Below are positions 31,420-39,223 of a stretch of DNA of 40,794 nucleotides, in pieces (position 1 is the stretch's first letter; each line of letters starts with the position of its first letter). The notes beneath the pieces are model-generated. The model did not search any database, was not told the origin of the DNA, and was given only the letters and a program-made list of their open reading frames with translations. The translations under genes and the position numbers were made by a program. The DNA is from Pseudoselenomonas ruminantium (GTDB taxonomy: Bacteria > Bacillota > Negativicutes > Selenomonadales > Selenomonadaceae): positions 1 through 40,794 of the forward strand of contig NZ_FRBC01000027.1 of assembly GCF_900142515.1 (NCBI RefSeq), read 5' to 3'.

Positions 31420-32220
31420 TCAGAAATTATCCTTGTTCTCGGCGTAAACTTCCGGCAGGATTGCAGCCAGATTGGTAAATTCTTTGATATTATGGGCAAA
31501 CAAGCCTTTGGACACTTCCACGGGAACTTTCGCACCCTCGGGCAGAGTGCAGCGAATTTCTCCATCCACCATGCCATAGCCAATCCAAAAACGGGAACAC
31601 AGCATCACACCGTCCTGATAAGGATACCATTTATGCACCATAGCTGCAGCGCAGGAGCCGTCACCGATACCACATACCAGCGAAGCACAGTAATCCTTGC
31701 CAATCAGGGACGTGTCAAAGCCAAAATCAGCAGGGCTTTTGAAGCAAATCTTCAAAAAGCCGGGGCCACCACCCACATCCTCCAAAATATAATGATTAAC
31801 TCCCCATGTCTTTTCGTTGACCGGCACATTGGGGTCACAAACATAATCCGCTTTATCGGCGCGAGCAAAATAATGGTCTTCTGGATCCCAAATCTTATAG
31901 CGCAAATCCGAGCCTACGCTGTGCCACGGGAACCACCAGTCCAGCATTTCCGGTGTGACACCTGGCATATAGGTTTCGTTGCAGACAAAGCCAGTGCCGT
32001 TTGCCGCCGTGCCGTAGCCAACCTGAGCATAGTCCTTGTCTTTCCCTGCCAAATAGAGGTTTTTCTCTTCAAAAGGCACAGCGGACTTTTCCTGCGGCGC
32101 ATCCAGAAGAGCGATTTTCTCCGCCGGGATGTTCGCCATATCCCGCTCAAAGAATTTGTAATAAGAAAGTGCCTTCTCCTCTTTGCTCACGCCGACTTTT
32201 TTGCCTAAAAACAGTTTCAT
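31420..32220 (-). CDS. DAPG-hydrolase/phloretin-hydrolase family protein
   Basis: The 266-residue protein matches the PhlG-type family, whose known members hydrolyse C-C bonds in acylphloroglucinols (2,4-diacetylphloroglucinol, phloretin). Visible landmarks are YMPGVTPEMLDWWFPWHS with His100, LRYKIWDPEDHYFARADKAD and, near the C-terminus, HNIKEF with His243 and Glu247. The His and HxxxE pair fit the zinc ligands known for PhlG. The ATG overlaps the stop of the DUF1097 gene (ATGA). Together with a LysR regulator this suggests use or detoxification of plant-derived phenolic ketones. The actual substrate is inference. Confidence 0.8.
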   Translation of the reverse strand: MKLFLGKKVGVSKEEKALSYYKFFERDMANIPAEKIALLDAPQEKSAVPFEEKNLYLAGKDKDYAQVGYGTAANGTGFVCNETYMPGVTPEMLDWWFPWHSVGSDLRYKIWDPEDHYFARADKADYVCDPNVPVNEKTWGVNHYILEDVGGGPGFLKICFKSPADFGFDTSLIGKDYCASLVCGIGDGSCAAAMVHKWYPYQDGVMLCSRFWIGYGMVDGEIRCTLPEGAKVPVEVSKGLFAHNIKEFTNLAAILPEVYAENKDNF

Positions 32221-32762
32221 GATGATTTCCTCCCTGCAAAATTTATATCATTAGAAGTATACCTTTCCGTAAAATGCAGCATGCACTGCTGCACCGCATT
32301 AAGAAAAGCTCCAACATACCAAACGCCGACTGCCATTGCCACGGCTATCTGTATGGCATAGCTGCCTTGCAAACTTTGTTCAAGGGGCGAAAGCACCGTA
32401 AGGGTAATTGCCCAGCCGCAAAGCCATGACGGACAATGTATCATCTCTGAACCCATAGCCGCTATGATGACCGCCGCTCCGCCCAGCAAAAATAACGTCA
32501 TGAAGGTGGTGATATCTGCGTTCCAAGAGGAATTTTGCATAGCATTCACTGCCAGCCACCCCCAAAGATCCCCCAGCAAGAATCCAATGGTTATCTTGAG
32601 GGCATCCATCAGCTTGTTGCCATTGGTGACATACAATCCGGCGCAAATCAGGGCAACCGCCCCCACATCGACGCTGAGATAAGGTGCCAAGACCGCCCAT
32701 ATTGGCGGAAGAATGGCGATACAAAGGGCAAGGCTCCATGTTTCTGCCGAGAATTTTTTCAT
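32217..32762 (-). CDS. DUF1097-family membrane protein
   Basis: The 181-residue protein from the ATG at 32762 (GGAGG upstream) has about five membrane segments (LALCIAILPPIWAVLAPYLS, VGAVALICAGLYV, TFMTLFLLGGAAVIIAAM, GWAITLTVLSPL, IQIAVAMAVGVWYVGAFL). This fits DUF1097 (YcdZ-like) inner-membrane proteins of unknown role. It is translationally coupled to the hydrolase gene, so it may move the hydrolase substrate or product. An upstream ATG at 32798 lacks a ribosome site and overlaps the probable -10 box. Confidence 0.75.
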   Translation of the reverse strand: MKKFSAETWSLALCIAILPPIWAVLAPYLSVDVGAVALICAGLYVTNGNKLMDALKITIGFLLGDLWGWLAVNAMQNSSWNADITTFMTLFLLGGAAVIIAAMGSEMIHCPSWLCGWAITLTVLSPLEQSLQGSYAIQIAVAMAVGVWYVGAFLNAVQQCMLHFTERYTSNDINFAGRKSS

Positions 32763-32844
32763 AACCGCATTTCCTCCTTCTTGCTTTGTTGATTTCATTA
32801 TACAGAAGGAGGACTCGGAAGGGAAATATCTATTTCGTGGGTTG

Positions 32845-32867
32845 CTATAATCAAATGGTTATGATAG
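32845..32867. promoter_or_regulatory. Candidate LysR operator upstream of the DUF1097 operon
   Basis: CTATAATCAAATGGTTATGATAG is an imperfect dyad (CTATxATxA/TxATxATAG) of LysR-box size. It lies about 45 bases upstream of a minus-strand TATAAT next to 32800. The operon's own LysR protein is the likely ligand. Confidence 0.45.
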
Positions 32868-32953
32868 GGGAATTTGATGTAAAGCCACAGTCATGTACCG
32901 TAACTCTTCTCAAGTATGTATCCCCATCCCATCCCGGAACATAACATAGAAAC

Positions 32954-33370
32954 TCAAACAGGCATCAGCCCTGTCTGCATAAGAATACCGAAAATATCAG
33001 GACAGCCAGTATCCGAAACGAACTGGCTGTTTTTTATTTGGTAAAAGTTCATGCAGCGAACCTTGAACTTCTTGCCCGTAGCCGCCTGTCCCATAAAATC
33101 ACCATCATGCGTTCCCGTACAGGTCCAGCATACGGCGATTTTCCCCGGTTCTGTCACGCAGTCCTCCAAATGCCATGTTACATCGGAAAACGCCGACCGC
33201 ATCATGTGCACAATCGTCAGATATCCCTTTGGCCCCACCAACGGCTCCGACTGCGTCGGTGCGTAAAAGATGGCATTTGGAGCAATCAGTTTTTCCGCCA
33301 AAGCTTCATCCGCTGTATTAATCATCGTTTCAAACGCAACCAGTAATTGTTTTTCCTCGCTGTTGTTCAT
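32954..33370 (-). CDS. SnoaL/NTF2-like protein
   Basis: The 138-residue protein (ATG at 33370, AAGGAG, 8-base spacing) has the cone-shaped NTF2-like pattern: a first helix with AFETMINTADEALAEKLI, then APNAIFYAPTQSEPLVGPKG, and strands VTWHLEDCVTEPGKIAVCWT and GKKFKVRCMNFYQIKNSQFV. SnoaL-type proteins are small cyclases, isomerases or binding proteins; the catalytic role cannot be assigned. It is the last gene of the ten-gene ACGX operon, 20 bases after the alpha/beta hydrolase. Confidence 0.75.
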   Translation of the reverse strand: MNNSEEKQLLVAFETMINTADEALAEKLIAPNAIFYAPTQSEPLVGPKGYLTIVHMMRSAFSDVTWHLEDCVTEPGKIAVCWTCTGTHDGDFMGQAATGKKFKVRCMNFYQIKNSQFVSDTGCPDIFGILMQTGLMPV

Positions 33371-33390
33371 GGTCAATGCTCCTTTTTCAA

Positions 33391-34332
33391 TCATCGTCTG
33401 TTATACGCTACTTTCTTGCTGCCTGGCAACTTTGACCGGTCAGCCTGCAAAAAACTTTCCATAGCCGTCCAGGTCACAGGGAAATTGTCAATGAACGCCG
33501 AATGCCAGGCCTTGGGGACAATGCAGAGTCTGGCATTCGGGATATACTGCTCGGCCTCCACCATCGTAACCAGGGGCGCATGGTCATCTTCATCCCCAGC
33601 AATAAGCAGTACCGGGCACTTTATGGTCTTGAGGAAGTCTTCACCCACTTCCATCTGGCTCCAGAACTTCATATAGTTCGTGCAAAATTCCTGAAAGCGT
33701 TCCGGCTCCGGCATGATTTTTTTCTGCTGCTCGATAAACTGCGCATCAATTTTAGTTAAATCTTCGACCTTCATTTCCCCGCTGAAAAAGCCTTTTTTCA
33801 GCGTACCGGCACCGATAGCGATTACCCTGTCCACGCGCTCGGGATACATGGATGCTACCTTGTAAGCCGTGTAAGCGCCATCGCTAAAGCCTAGCAGGAT
33901 TGCCGGTTCATTTGTAACGGCTTTCATCACCGCCAGCATATCCTGTGCCTTTTGCTCATAAGTCAACGGTGAGTGACCGATTTCCGAACGACCATGACCG
34001 CGGGTAGATACCGTAATCACCTGATAGTTCTGACGCAGTTTGTCAATTAGTTGCCCCATTTCATAAGGCGTGCCTACTCCACCGCCATGAAAGACAAAAA
34101 CAGGCTTGCCCTCGCCATAGACTTCATAATAAATCTTTGCATCGCCGGCCTGTACATAATGGCCGGCTTTTTCATTGTTGCCGTAAGGCGTAGTGCTTTC
34201 ATAATTTCCCGGCTGCTGCATAAAATAATGCAAAGGTGCTGCTGCATTTACTGTACCGCCAGTCGTACCAAACAACATCGTCATGCCCAGCACCAGTGCC
34301 GTCAGACATTGGGCTCCCTTTTTCCTTCTCAT
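33391..34332 (-). CDS. Exported alpha/beta hydrolase
   Basis: The 313-residue protein begins with a signal peptide (MRRKKGAQCLTALVLGMTML, ending near VNAAA). The hydrolase domain has the oxyanion segment FVFHGGGVGTPYE, TVSTRGHGRSEIG, nucleophile Ser150 in LGFSDGAYTAY, Asp in LIAGDEDDHAP and His in PKAWHSAFID. It would be an esterase or peptidase-like enzyme acting outside the cytoplasm. Its ATG overlaps the upstream stop (ATGA), with GGAGG before it. It is unusual in an operon of otherwise cytoplasmic redox proteins, and may act on an exported operon product. Confidence 0.85.
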   Translation of the reverse strand: MRRKKGAQCLTALVLGMTMLFGTTGGTVNAAAPLHYFMQQPGNYESTTPYGNNEKAGHYVQAGDAKIYYEVYGEGKPVFVFHGGGVGTPYEMGQLIDKLRQNYQVITVSTRGHGRSEIGHSPLTYEQKAQDMLAVMKAVTNEPAILLGFSDGAYTAYKVASMYPERVDRVIAIGAGTLKKGFFSGEMKVEDLTKIDAQFIEQQKKIMPEPERFQEFCTNYMKFWSQMEVGEDFLKTIKCPVLLIAGDEDDHAPLVTMVEAEQYIPNARLCIVPKAWHSAFIDNFPVTWTAMESFLQADRSKLPGSKKVAYNRR

Positions 34333-34781
34333 GCCTTGCCCTCCAATTTCCAAACGTCAATACCAGTAACAGGGTCAAACTGCTGACCGATAAAACCATC
34401 TTCCACTACGTCCAAAACGATTTCGCCTGTATAACTTATCCAGGCACTATGCAAATGACCGCCTAAATAAGCAAGCTCATCTCTGTCCGGCAACAGATAA
34501 GAAAACATACCATGCGCATGTTCCTTTAACCGCCCGTTGACATCAGTCACCACATTCCCCTGCAGGGAAATCATCTCTAACATACCATTACGCTCGTGCT
34601 GCAAAAAATCCTGCTTTTCAGGGATAAACGTTGCGACCACTACTTTATCGCAGGCACCAATTCCCTGAAACATTCCCGATTTTATATCCAATTCGCAGCA
34701 GACTCTGCGAATACAGCTGAGGATTTCATCCCCTTTGTCCATACGAATGTAAACGCGGGAACCCATCTTCTTATAGTCCAT
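34329..34781 (-). CDS. PPC/DUF296-domain protein
   Basis: The 150-residue protein matches the PPC (plants and prokaryotes conserved, DUF296) fold: YIRMDKGDEILSCIRRVCCE, GMFQGIGACDKVVVATF, the LEMISLQGNV strand, and GGHLHSAWISYTGEIVLDVV with the conserved GGHLH histidines, which may bind metal. Bacterial members are trimeric and of unclear role; the plant members bind DNA through an added AT-hook, absent here. It is in the ACGX operon, coupled to the hydrolase gene. Confidence 0.8.
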   Translation of the reverse strand: MDYKKMGSRVYIRMDKGDEILSCIRRVCCELDIKSGMFQGIGACDKVVVATFIPEKQDFLQHERNGMLEMISLQGNVVTDVNGRLKEHAHGMFSYLLPDRDELAYLGGHLHSAWISYTGEIVLDVVEDGFIGQQFDPVTGIDVWKLEGKA

Positions 34782-34796
34782 AACCACACACCTTAC

Positions 34797-35783
34797 TTAA
34801 TCGTCCAGTTTCACCTTATCATAAACATACTGTCCGTTTCGCAGACCGCCGTCATAATCGATGGCACCTGCCGGACAACGATGGAAACAGCCCAGGCACA
34901 ATGTGCATTTTTCCTTCACCCATACCGGTCTGCCCTCCTGCATCTCAATAGCGTTCAACGGACATTGACGGGCACAGAGTCCGCAGCCCATGCATTTATC
35001 AGCAACAAGCTTAAACCGTTTGGTCTTGCGGATACGATTGTAATTCGCCTTGGCTGCCGCCGCCCCCAATGCAGACATCTGATTGGGCAGGGTATGGCCT
35101 TTTTCCTTGCGCAGTACCTGCTGAACAATCAGCCGTGTTTCCGCTTCGCCGTTTTCTTCCGCGCGCCGATTGCGGCTAACATCCTTTAGATAAAACATCG
35201 GACTCCAGTTATCCACGAATCTTGCCGCATATAAGCTGTCAAAATGAACACCCACCTTGGCAAATTCTTTCTGTGCCGTAGACAGGATATTGCCATAGTC
35301 ACAACCATATGTCGCCACAAAATAGCAATAATGCTCGCTGCCTGCAAATGCAAAGCGGACTTTTTCCAGATAATCGAGCAGGATAGAGGGCAAACCTTCC
35401 CAATAGGTCGGCATAACAATGCCCAGACTTTCTCCCTCTATTACGTTAATCTCATATTTGTTGTTGCGCACCAAATCTTTAAGGGGAAGCATTGCTTCCC
35501 CCGTAGCTTTGGCCAGTTCCTGCGCGAATAATTCACTGATTTTAGCCGTAAAGGCATCACAATCCGCATTGTTTATCTCGCCCATAAGCGCAGCCGAAAC
35601 ATACGCCCCCTTGGCCAGTTTTTCACCGGCCATCCATAGGTCTGCTTCCGGCTCCACATTGACCATCACATATTCTACAGGCTTATGGAAAATATTCACC
35701 ACGGCTTGCGTTATATCTTTGTGCAATCTCACATTCTGTTCTTCACGAAGTGATACGGTAAGTTTTACCTGAATCATCGGCAT
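34797..35783 (-). CDS. Tautomerase (MIF-like)-flavodoxin-ferredoxin fusion, EFR1-like
   Basis: The 328-residue protein (ATG at 35783, GGAGG) is a composite. Residues 1-95 are MIF/tautomerase-like with Pro2 after Met (MPMIQVKLTVSLREEQNVRL, YVSAALMGEINNADCDAFTA) but lack the last part of that fold. From about 105 it continues as an EFR1-type flavodoxin-like domain (GESLGIVMPTYWEGLPSILL, YCYFVATYGCDYGNI) lacking its first strand and phosphate-binding loop. Residues 259-328 hold two 4Fe-4S motifs (CMGCGLCARQCP, CTLCLGCFHRCP). Because both partners are incomplete exactly at the joint, a deletion fusing two neighbouring genes is the simplest explanation. Electron transfer by the ferredoxin part may survive. 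Confidence 0.8.
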   Translation of the reverse strand: MPMIQVKLTVSLREEQNVRLHKDITQAVVNIFHKPVEYVMVNVEPEADLWMAGEKLAKGAYVSAALMGEINNADCDAFTAKISELFAQELAKATGEAMLPLKDLVRNNKYEINVIEGESLGIVMPTYWEGLPSILLDYLEKVRFAFAGSEHYCYFVATYGCDYGNILSTAQKEFAKVGVHFDSLYAARFVDNWSPMFYLKDVSRNRRAEENGEAETRLIVQQVLRKEKGHTLPNQMSALGAAAAKANYNRIRKTKRFKLVADKCMGCGLCARQCPLNAIEMQEGRPVWVKEKCTLCLGCFHRCPAGAIDYDGGLRNGQYVYDKVKLDD

Positions 35784-35812
35784 GATTATCGCCTCCATCT
35801 TTTTTCACAAAC

Positions 35813-36190
35813 TTACAAATGATCCCGACGAAAAGTCTTGCTGAAAACCTCATCATCTATCGTATCAATACTATGCTGTAACGTAGCCAGCATTTCATCC
35901 TTATGGTTTCCCAGTAAACCAGCAATTCTAGTAGAATCCAGCGAATGCGCTGCCCAGAGGTAAGTCTCGGGGATATCCAAAAGTTCAATAAACCGTTTTT
36001 CCGCAGTCAATACTTCGGACTCCGGCGCCACCTCAAAACGCCCCTCTTTCACCGCTTTTTCCAACTCCGTCCCAGGGAATATGGACATAGTGGTCAAAAT
36101 TACCATATCTGGCTTAATCGCATTCTCCAGTCTAGCCGTAGCTTCTGCCTCCATCGGCGGACGATAAATTGTACCATTATATTCCAGCAT
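35813..36190 (-). pseudogene. Radical SAM protein remnant with in-frame core deletion
   Basis: The 125-residue frame begins like the neighbouring radical SAM proteins (MLEYNGTIYRPPMEAEATAR, compare NRPPYEAADGF). It then jumps to a C-terminal tail (PDMVILTTMSIFPGTELEKA, LTAEKRFIELLDIPETYLWA). The whole CX4CX2C cluster motif and most of the barrel are missing, although the frame stays open. It has a ribosome site (GGGGGAATTCG) and could be expressed as a short protein without radical SAM activity. Confidence 0.7.
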
Positions 36191-36205
36191 CGAATTCCCC
36201 CTACA

Positions 36206-37084
36206 TCATAAGCTGTTTACCCGGCTGCGGTACCTTTGCAATACTTCTTCACCGTTATCATCCAGCAAACGCTGCAACTGGGCAATCAGCGCCTCTTTAT
36301 CTTCCGGCAGACGGCCATTCAGGCGAATCGGCATGGTCACATGTTCTGCCCGGAAAATCGTGGGAATATCGAGACAGCGGATAAATTCCTGCATTTCGGC
36401 AATGCGTTCCGTTTCCGTTGCTTCGGCAAACTTGCCCATAGCTACATCACAGGACAGAGGCGTATCCGGGAACAACGTCAGTTCGGAGGCATACACCATA
36501 GCCGGCTTCAGTTGATTGTACATTTTCGCTGTTTCCCATGCATGAGACAGTCCCCAGTCATGTCCGCCCAGGCCGCCTAAAAAGTTGGCAATCCACGGCA
36601 TGCCGGCCTCGTCCATCTTTTTGCACTGCTCGATGACCAAATCTGCATGATAGCCCTTATTCATGCGGTCAAGCAGCTTATCATCGCCGCTTTCCACGCC
36701 GAAGTAGAAATAGCTGTAACCTTTTTCTGCCAGCTGTCTTACCTGCTGTACCGTCTTATTTTTCAGATTATCCACACGGGCATAACCGCCGATGGATTTC
36801 ACCTGCGGCAGATAACAGTAAATCATATCAGCAATTTGCAGCAAATCCTCCGTCTTGCGGATGAAAGGGTCAGCCCCCTGCAGATAAACGCGGTCAAAAT
36901 TCCAGCCGGACTGAACCAGTTCCTTGATGTCTTCCTCGATTTCCTCCATCGGCGACAGCATAAAGGGGCTGTCCTTGTAAAAGGTGCAGAATTCACAGGT
37001 TGCATGACTGCAGCCGGAAGTTATCTGCAGGAAACCATCAGCGGCTTCATAAGGCGGGCGATTAATACCACTCGAAAAATGCAT
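36206..37084 (-). CDS. Radical SAM protein, paralogue of 29048-29926
   Basis: The 292-residue protein starts MHFSSGINRPPYEAADGFLQ and has the cluster motif CSHATCEFC (CX4CX2C), SIGGYARVDNLKNKTVQQV, GVESGDDKLLDRMNKGYHAD, FLGGLGGHDWGLSHAWETAK and LTLFPDTPLSCDVAMG. The layout is identical to the 29048 protein, so one arose by duplication or they are members of one family. It belongs to the B12-independent Elp3/MiaB-like radical SAM group; the substrate is unknown. It lies in the ACGX operon, 34 bases after the VOC gene. Confidence 0.85.
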   Translation of the reverse strand: MHFSSGINRPPYEAADGFLQITSGCSHATCEFCTFYKDSPFMLSPMEEIEEDIKELVQSGWNFDRVYLQGADPFIRKTEDLLQIADMIYCYLPQVKSIGGYARVDNLKNKTVQQVRQLAEKGYSYFYFGVESGDDKLLDRMNKGYHADLVIEQCKKMDEAGMPWIANFLGGLGGHDWGLSHAWETAKMYNQLKPAMVYASELTLFPDTPLSCDVAMGKFAEATETERIAEMQEFIRCLDIPTIFRAEHVTMPIRLNGRLPEDKEALIAQLQRLLDDNGEEVLQRYRSRVNSL

Positions 37085-37118
37085 ACTTATTAAACACTCC
37101 TAAAAATCAACACACCAA

Positions 37119-37514
37119 TTATCGTTCATGATAAAACTCAATAATCTCGCCGGCCTTGCCCTGTACAAAGGCAATCCGCAACGGATAGGGAATTTCACAG
37201 GGAACCACGATATCTGCCGGTTGCATCACCACAGGCAGCCCCTCAGCGATGCAGGCTGCCACACATTCATCGACATTGTCCGTATAAAGAGCAATATGGT
37301 CAACCTGTCCCGGTCTGCGCCCCGGTTCGGCATTGGCAAACAATTCGATTACGCCACTCCCCGTATCCAGCATAGCTCCGGCCTCATCACCTTCGCCCCA
37401 GCTGCGCAGGCGCTTCATGCCCAGCACATTGCAATAAAATTCAATAACACGATCCATCTCAGCTTTGCCGCAACAACGCAAAGCGGCATGATGTAATCCT
37501 TTGATCAGGCTCAT
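37119..37514 (-). CDS. VOC (glyoxalase-fold) protein
   Basis: The 131-residue protein has two beta-alpha-beta-beta-beta units of the vicinal oxygen chelate fold: IKGLHHAALRCCGKAEMDRV, EFYCNVLGMKRLRSWG, VDHIALYTDNVDECVAAC and IAFVQGKAGEIIEFYHER. Metal-ligand candidates are His7 in LHHAAL, the His in VDHIALY and Glu residues such as those in IIEFY. Such proteins include glyoxalases, isomerases and resistance proteins. The role is unassigned; it sits between nitroreductase and radical SAM genes in the operon. Confidence 0.85.
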   Translation of the reverse strand: MSLIKGLHHAALRCCGKAEMDRVIEFYCNVLGMKRLRSWGEGDEAGAMLDTGSGVIELFANAEPGRRPGQVDHIALYTDNVDECVAACIAEGLPVVMQPADIVVPCEIPYPLRIAFVQGKAGEIIEFYHER

Positions 37515-37547
37515 TACCCACACTCCTCATATAAACACACATCTAAA

Positions 37548-38126
37548 TCATTCAATAACGACATTCCGGCACTTCTTCCGCGGTTTTCCCTGCGGATAAG
37601 GACCATCACAATAGCCCAATGTCACAAAGGCTTTGGCCTCCATATTATCCGGCACGCCCCACTCCTGCATGAATCGTCTACCTTCTGGCAGAGCAAAGGT
37701 TTCCTCTGCCCGAGAGATAATGCAGGAATCAACGCCCAGCTCATGCGCAGCCAATATCATATTTTCCGCCATGCAAAAAGCATCCGCCACATTGTAGAGA
37801 AAATCCTTCTGACCAAAAATCACACAAACCGTGGGGGCATCATAAAAACCATTTTTGATTTTTGGGTCATCAATTACCGAAGGCTGTTCAGCCGATACAT
37901 GCGCTCCCAATAGCTGACTGCGGTCAAAGGTGGAAAAGTTCAGCCGTCCCAGTTTTTCGGTAAGGCAAGCATTATGGAGCGTTACAATCATACTGCGCTG
38001 TCCGCCGCCGGCATTTGGTGCGTAAAGCCCAGCCTCCACAATCTTGTCCACAATATCACGCGGCACTTGTTTCGCCTGATATTTACGGATGGAACGACGT
38101 TTTTTCATCAATTCTAAAATATCCAT
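37548..38126 (-). CDS. Nitroreductase-family flavoprotein
   Basis: The 192-residue protein shows the family start MDILELMKKRRSIRKYQAKQ with the FMN-binding RRSxR, then APNAGGGQRSMIVTLH, and the C-terminal AFVTLGYCDGPYPQGKPRKK. It should use FMN and NAD(P)H to reduce nitro, quinone or similar groups; relatives also oxidise azolines in peptide natural products, which is notable beside a peptide-maturation gene. Only 10 bases separate it from the ACGX radical SAM gene. Confidence 0.9.
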   Translation of the reverse strand: MDILELMKKRRSIRKYQAKQVPRDIVDKIVEAGLYAPNAGGGQRSMIVTLHNACLTEKLGRLNFSTFDRSQLLGAHVSAEQPSVIDDPKIKNGFYDAPTVCVIFGQKDFLYNVADAFCMAENMILAAHELGVDSCIISRAEETFALPEGRRFMQEWGVPDNMEAKAFVTLGYCDGPYPQGKPRKKCRNVVIE

Positions 38127-38136
38127 GCCTATCTCC

Positions 38137-39192
38137 TTACAAAGTCAGCAAGCCTTCTATTTGTTCTGCCCAACACTGCGGGTCAGCGGCGTAAAAATCA
38201 CCGCCGCTCGTACTGCTGGCAACAGCAGGACAGCCACGGCACCAGGCCAGCAATTTGCAATGCGTACACTTTTTGAATTTATCATAATCGCGATAAGCTT
38301 CCATCCTGCCGGTCCATAACTGCGCCAATCTATCGGTAAACACATTTCCCACCCGGCTGTTTTGCACCCGCCGGCAGGCATAAACTTCGCCTGTGGGCAA
38401 AATAGTCAAATGGCCATTACCGCAGTTGCAGCCACCATATATCATATCGGGTTCAGCGTCCTCAGGAATCTGGAACCTGCCCATTTCATAATCGTAAAGT
38501 GTCCACAGGTGGTCTTTGCGATTAAAATAGGTTTCACAACCAGCTGCTTCATATTGCTGGAAAATTTTATCGCAATCTTCCAATAATTTATGGTAACGCT
38601 CCGGAGAAATGCTGTTTTCCCGCTCCTCACTGGTCGGACAATAGCGGGCAAAAGCATAAACCTTAGCTCCTGCTGCCACCACGGCATCAATGATGGCCGG
38701 AACTTCATCTATATTCTTCCCGGAAACCGTGGTCATGATGATGGAGCGGATACCCGCTTTATTCAACATGGTCACCTTTTCCAGCGTAGTTTTGTAGGAA
38801 CCAGGCTTGCGGAACCAGTCATGGGTTTTCTCTATCCCGTCAATCGACAACTGATAACGTACACAACCGTAGTCATGCAACCTCTGGCATACTTCATCGG
38901 TCAGATGGAATGGATTGCCCATAATCGTAAAGGGAATCTGCTCCGCCTTGAACATTTCCATAAGTGTCCAAAATTCCGGATGCAGGATTGGATCGCCGCC
39001 GGTCAGATAGAAGTATGGCTGACGGCCAAATTTTTCGCAAAAGTCCCGGCAGTTTTTAAGCACTGCCTCCATCTGTTTTCTTGTCATGCGGTCAGGACAT
39101 TTGCCGGTATTTTCCGCAAAGATATAACAATGCTTACACCTCTGGTCACATTCATCGGTGATATGCCATTGAAAGGAAAAATACGGTTTCAT
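38137..39192 (-). CDS. Radical SAM/SPASM peptide maturase, ACGX system
   Basis: From the ATG at 39192 (GGAGG, 8-base spacing; an ATG at 39207 overlaps the ribosome site) the protein has 351 residues. The radical SAM cluster is bound by Cys15, Cys19 and Cys22 (ITDECDQRCKHCYIF); GGDPILHPEF and the YQLSIDGIEKTHDWF strand follow. A SPASM domain with extra Fe-S ligands is marked by CNCGNGHLTILPTGEVYACR and CTHCKLLAWCRGCPAVA. This is the class that modifies ribosomal peptides, and the ACGX-repeat peptide encoded 31 bases upstream is the expected substrate. I recall this pair as a named family, but not a characterised product. Confidence 0.88.
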   Translation of the reverse strand: MKPYFSFQWHITDECDQRCKHCYIFAENTGKCPDRMTRKQMEAVLKNCRDFCEKFGRQPYFYLTGGDPILHPEFWTLMEMFKAEQIPFTIMGNPFHLTDEVCQRLHDYGCVRYQLSIDGIEKTHDWFRKPGSYKTTLEKVTMLNKAGIRSIIMTTVSGKNIDEVPAIIDAVVAAGAKVYAFARYCPTSEERENSISPERYHKLLEDCDKIFQQYEAAGCETYFNRKDHLWTLYDYEMGRFQIPEDAEPDMIYGGCNCGNGHLTILPTGEVYACRRVQNSRVGNVFTDRLAQLWTGRMEAYRDYDKFKKCTHCKLLAWCRGCPAVASSTSGGDFYAADPQCWAEQIEGLLTL

Positions 39193-39223
39193 TTGACCAT
39201 CCTCCATACCTCATCAAAAATGC

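Noticed and set aside
33003-33036. Hairpin CAGCCAGT/ACTGGCTG followed by a T-run on the plus strand
   Set aside because: It looks like a terminator but lies inside the SnoaL-like gene, and no plus-strand transcript ends there; reported here only.
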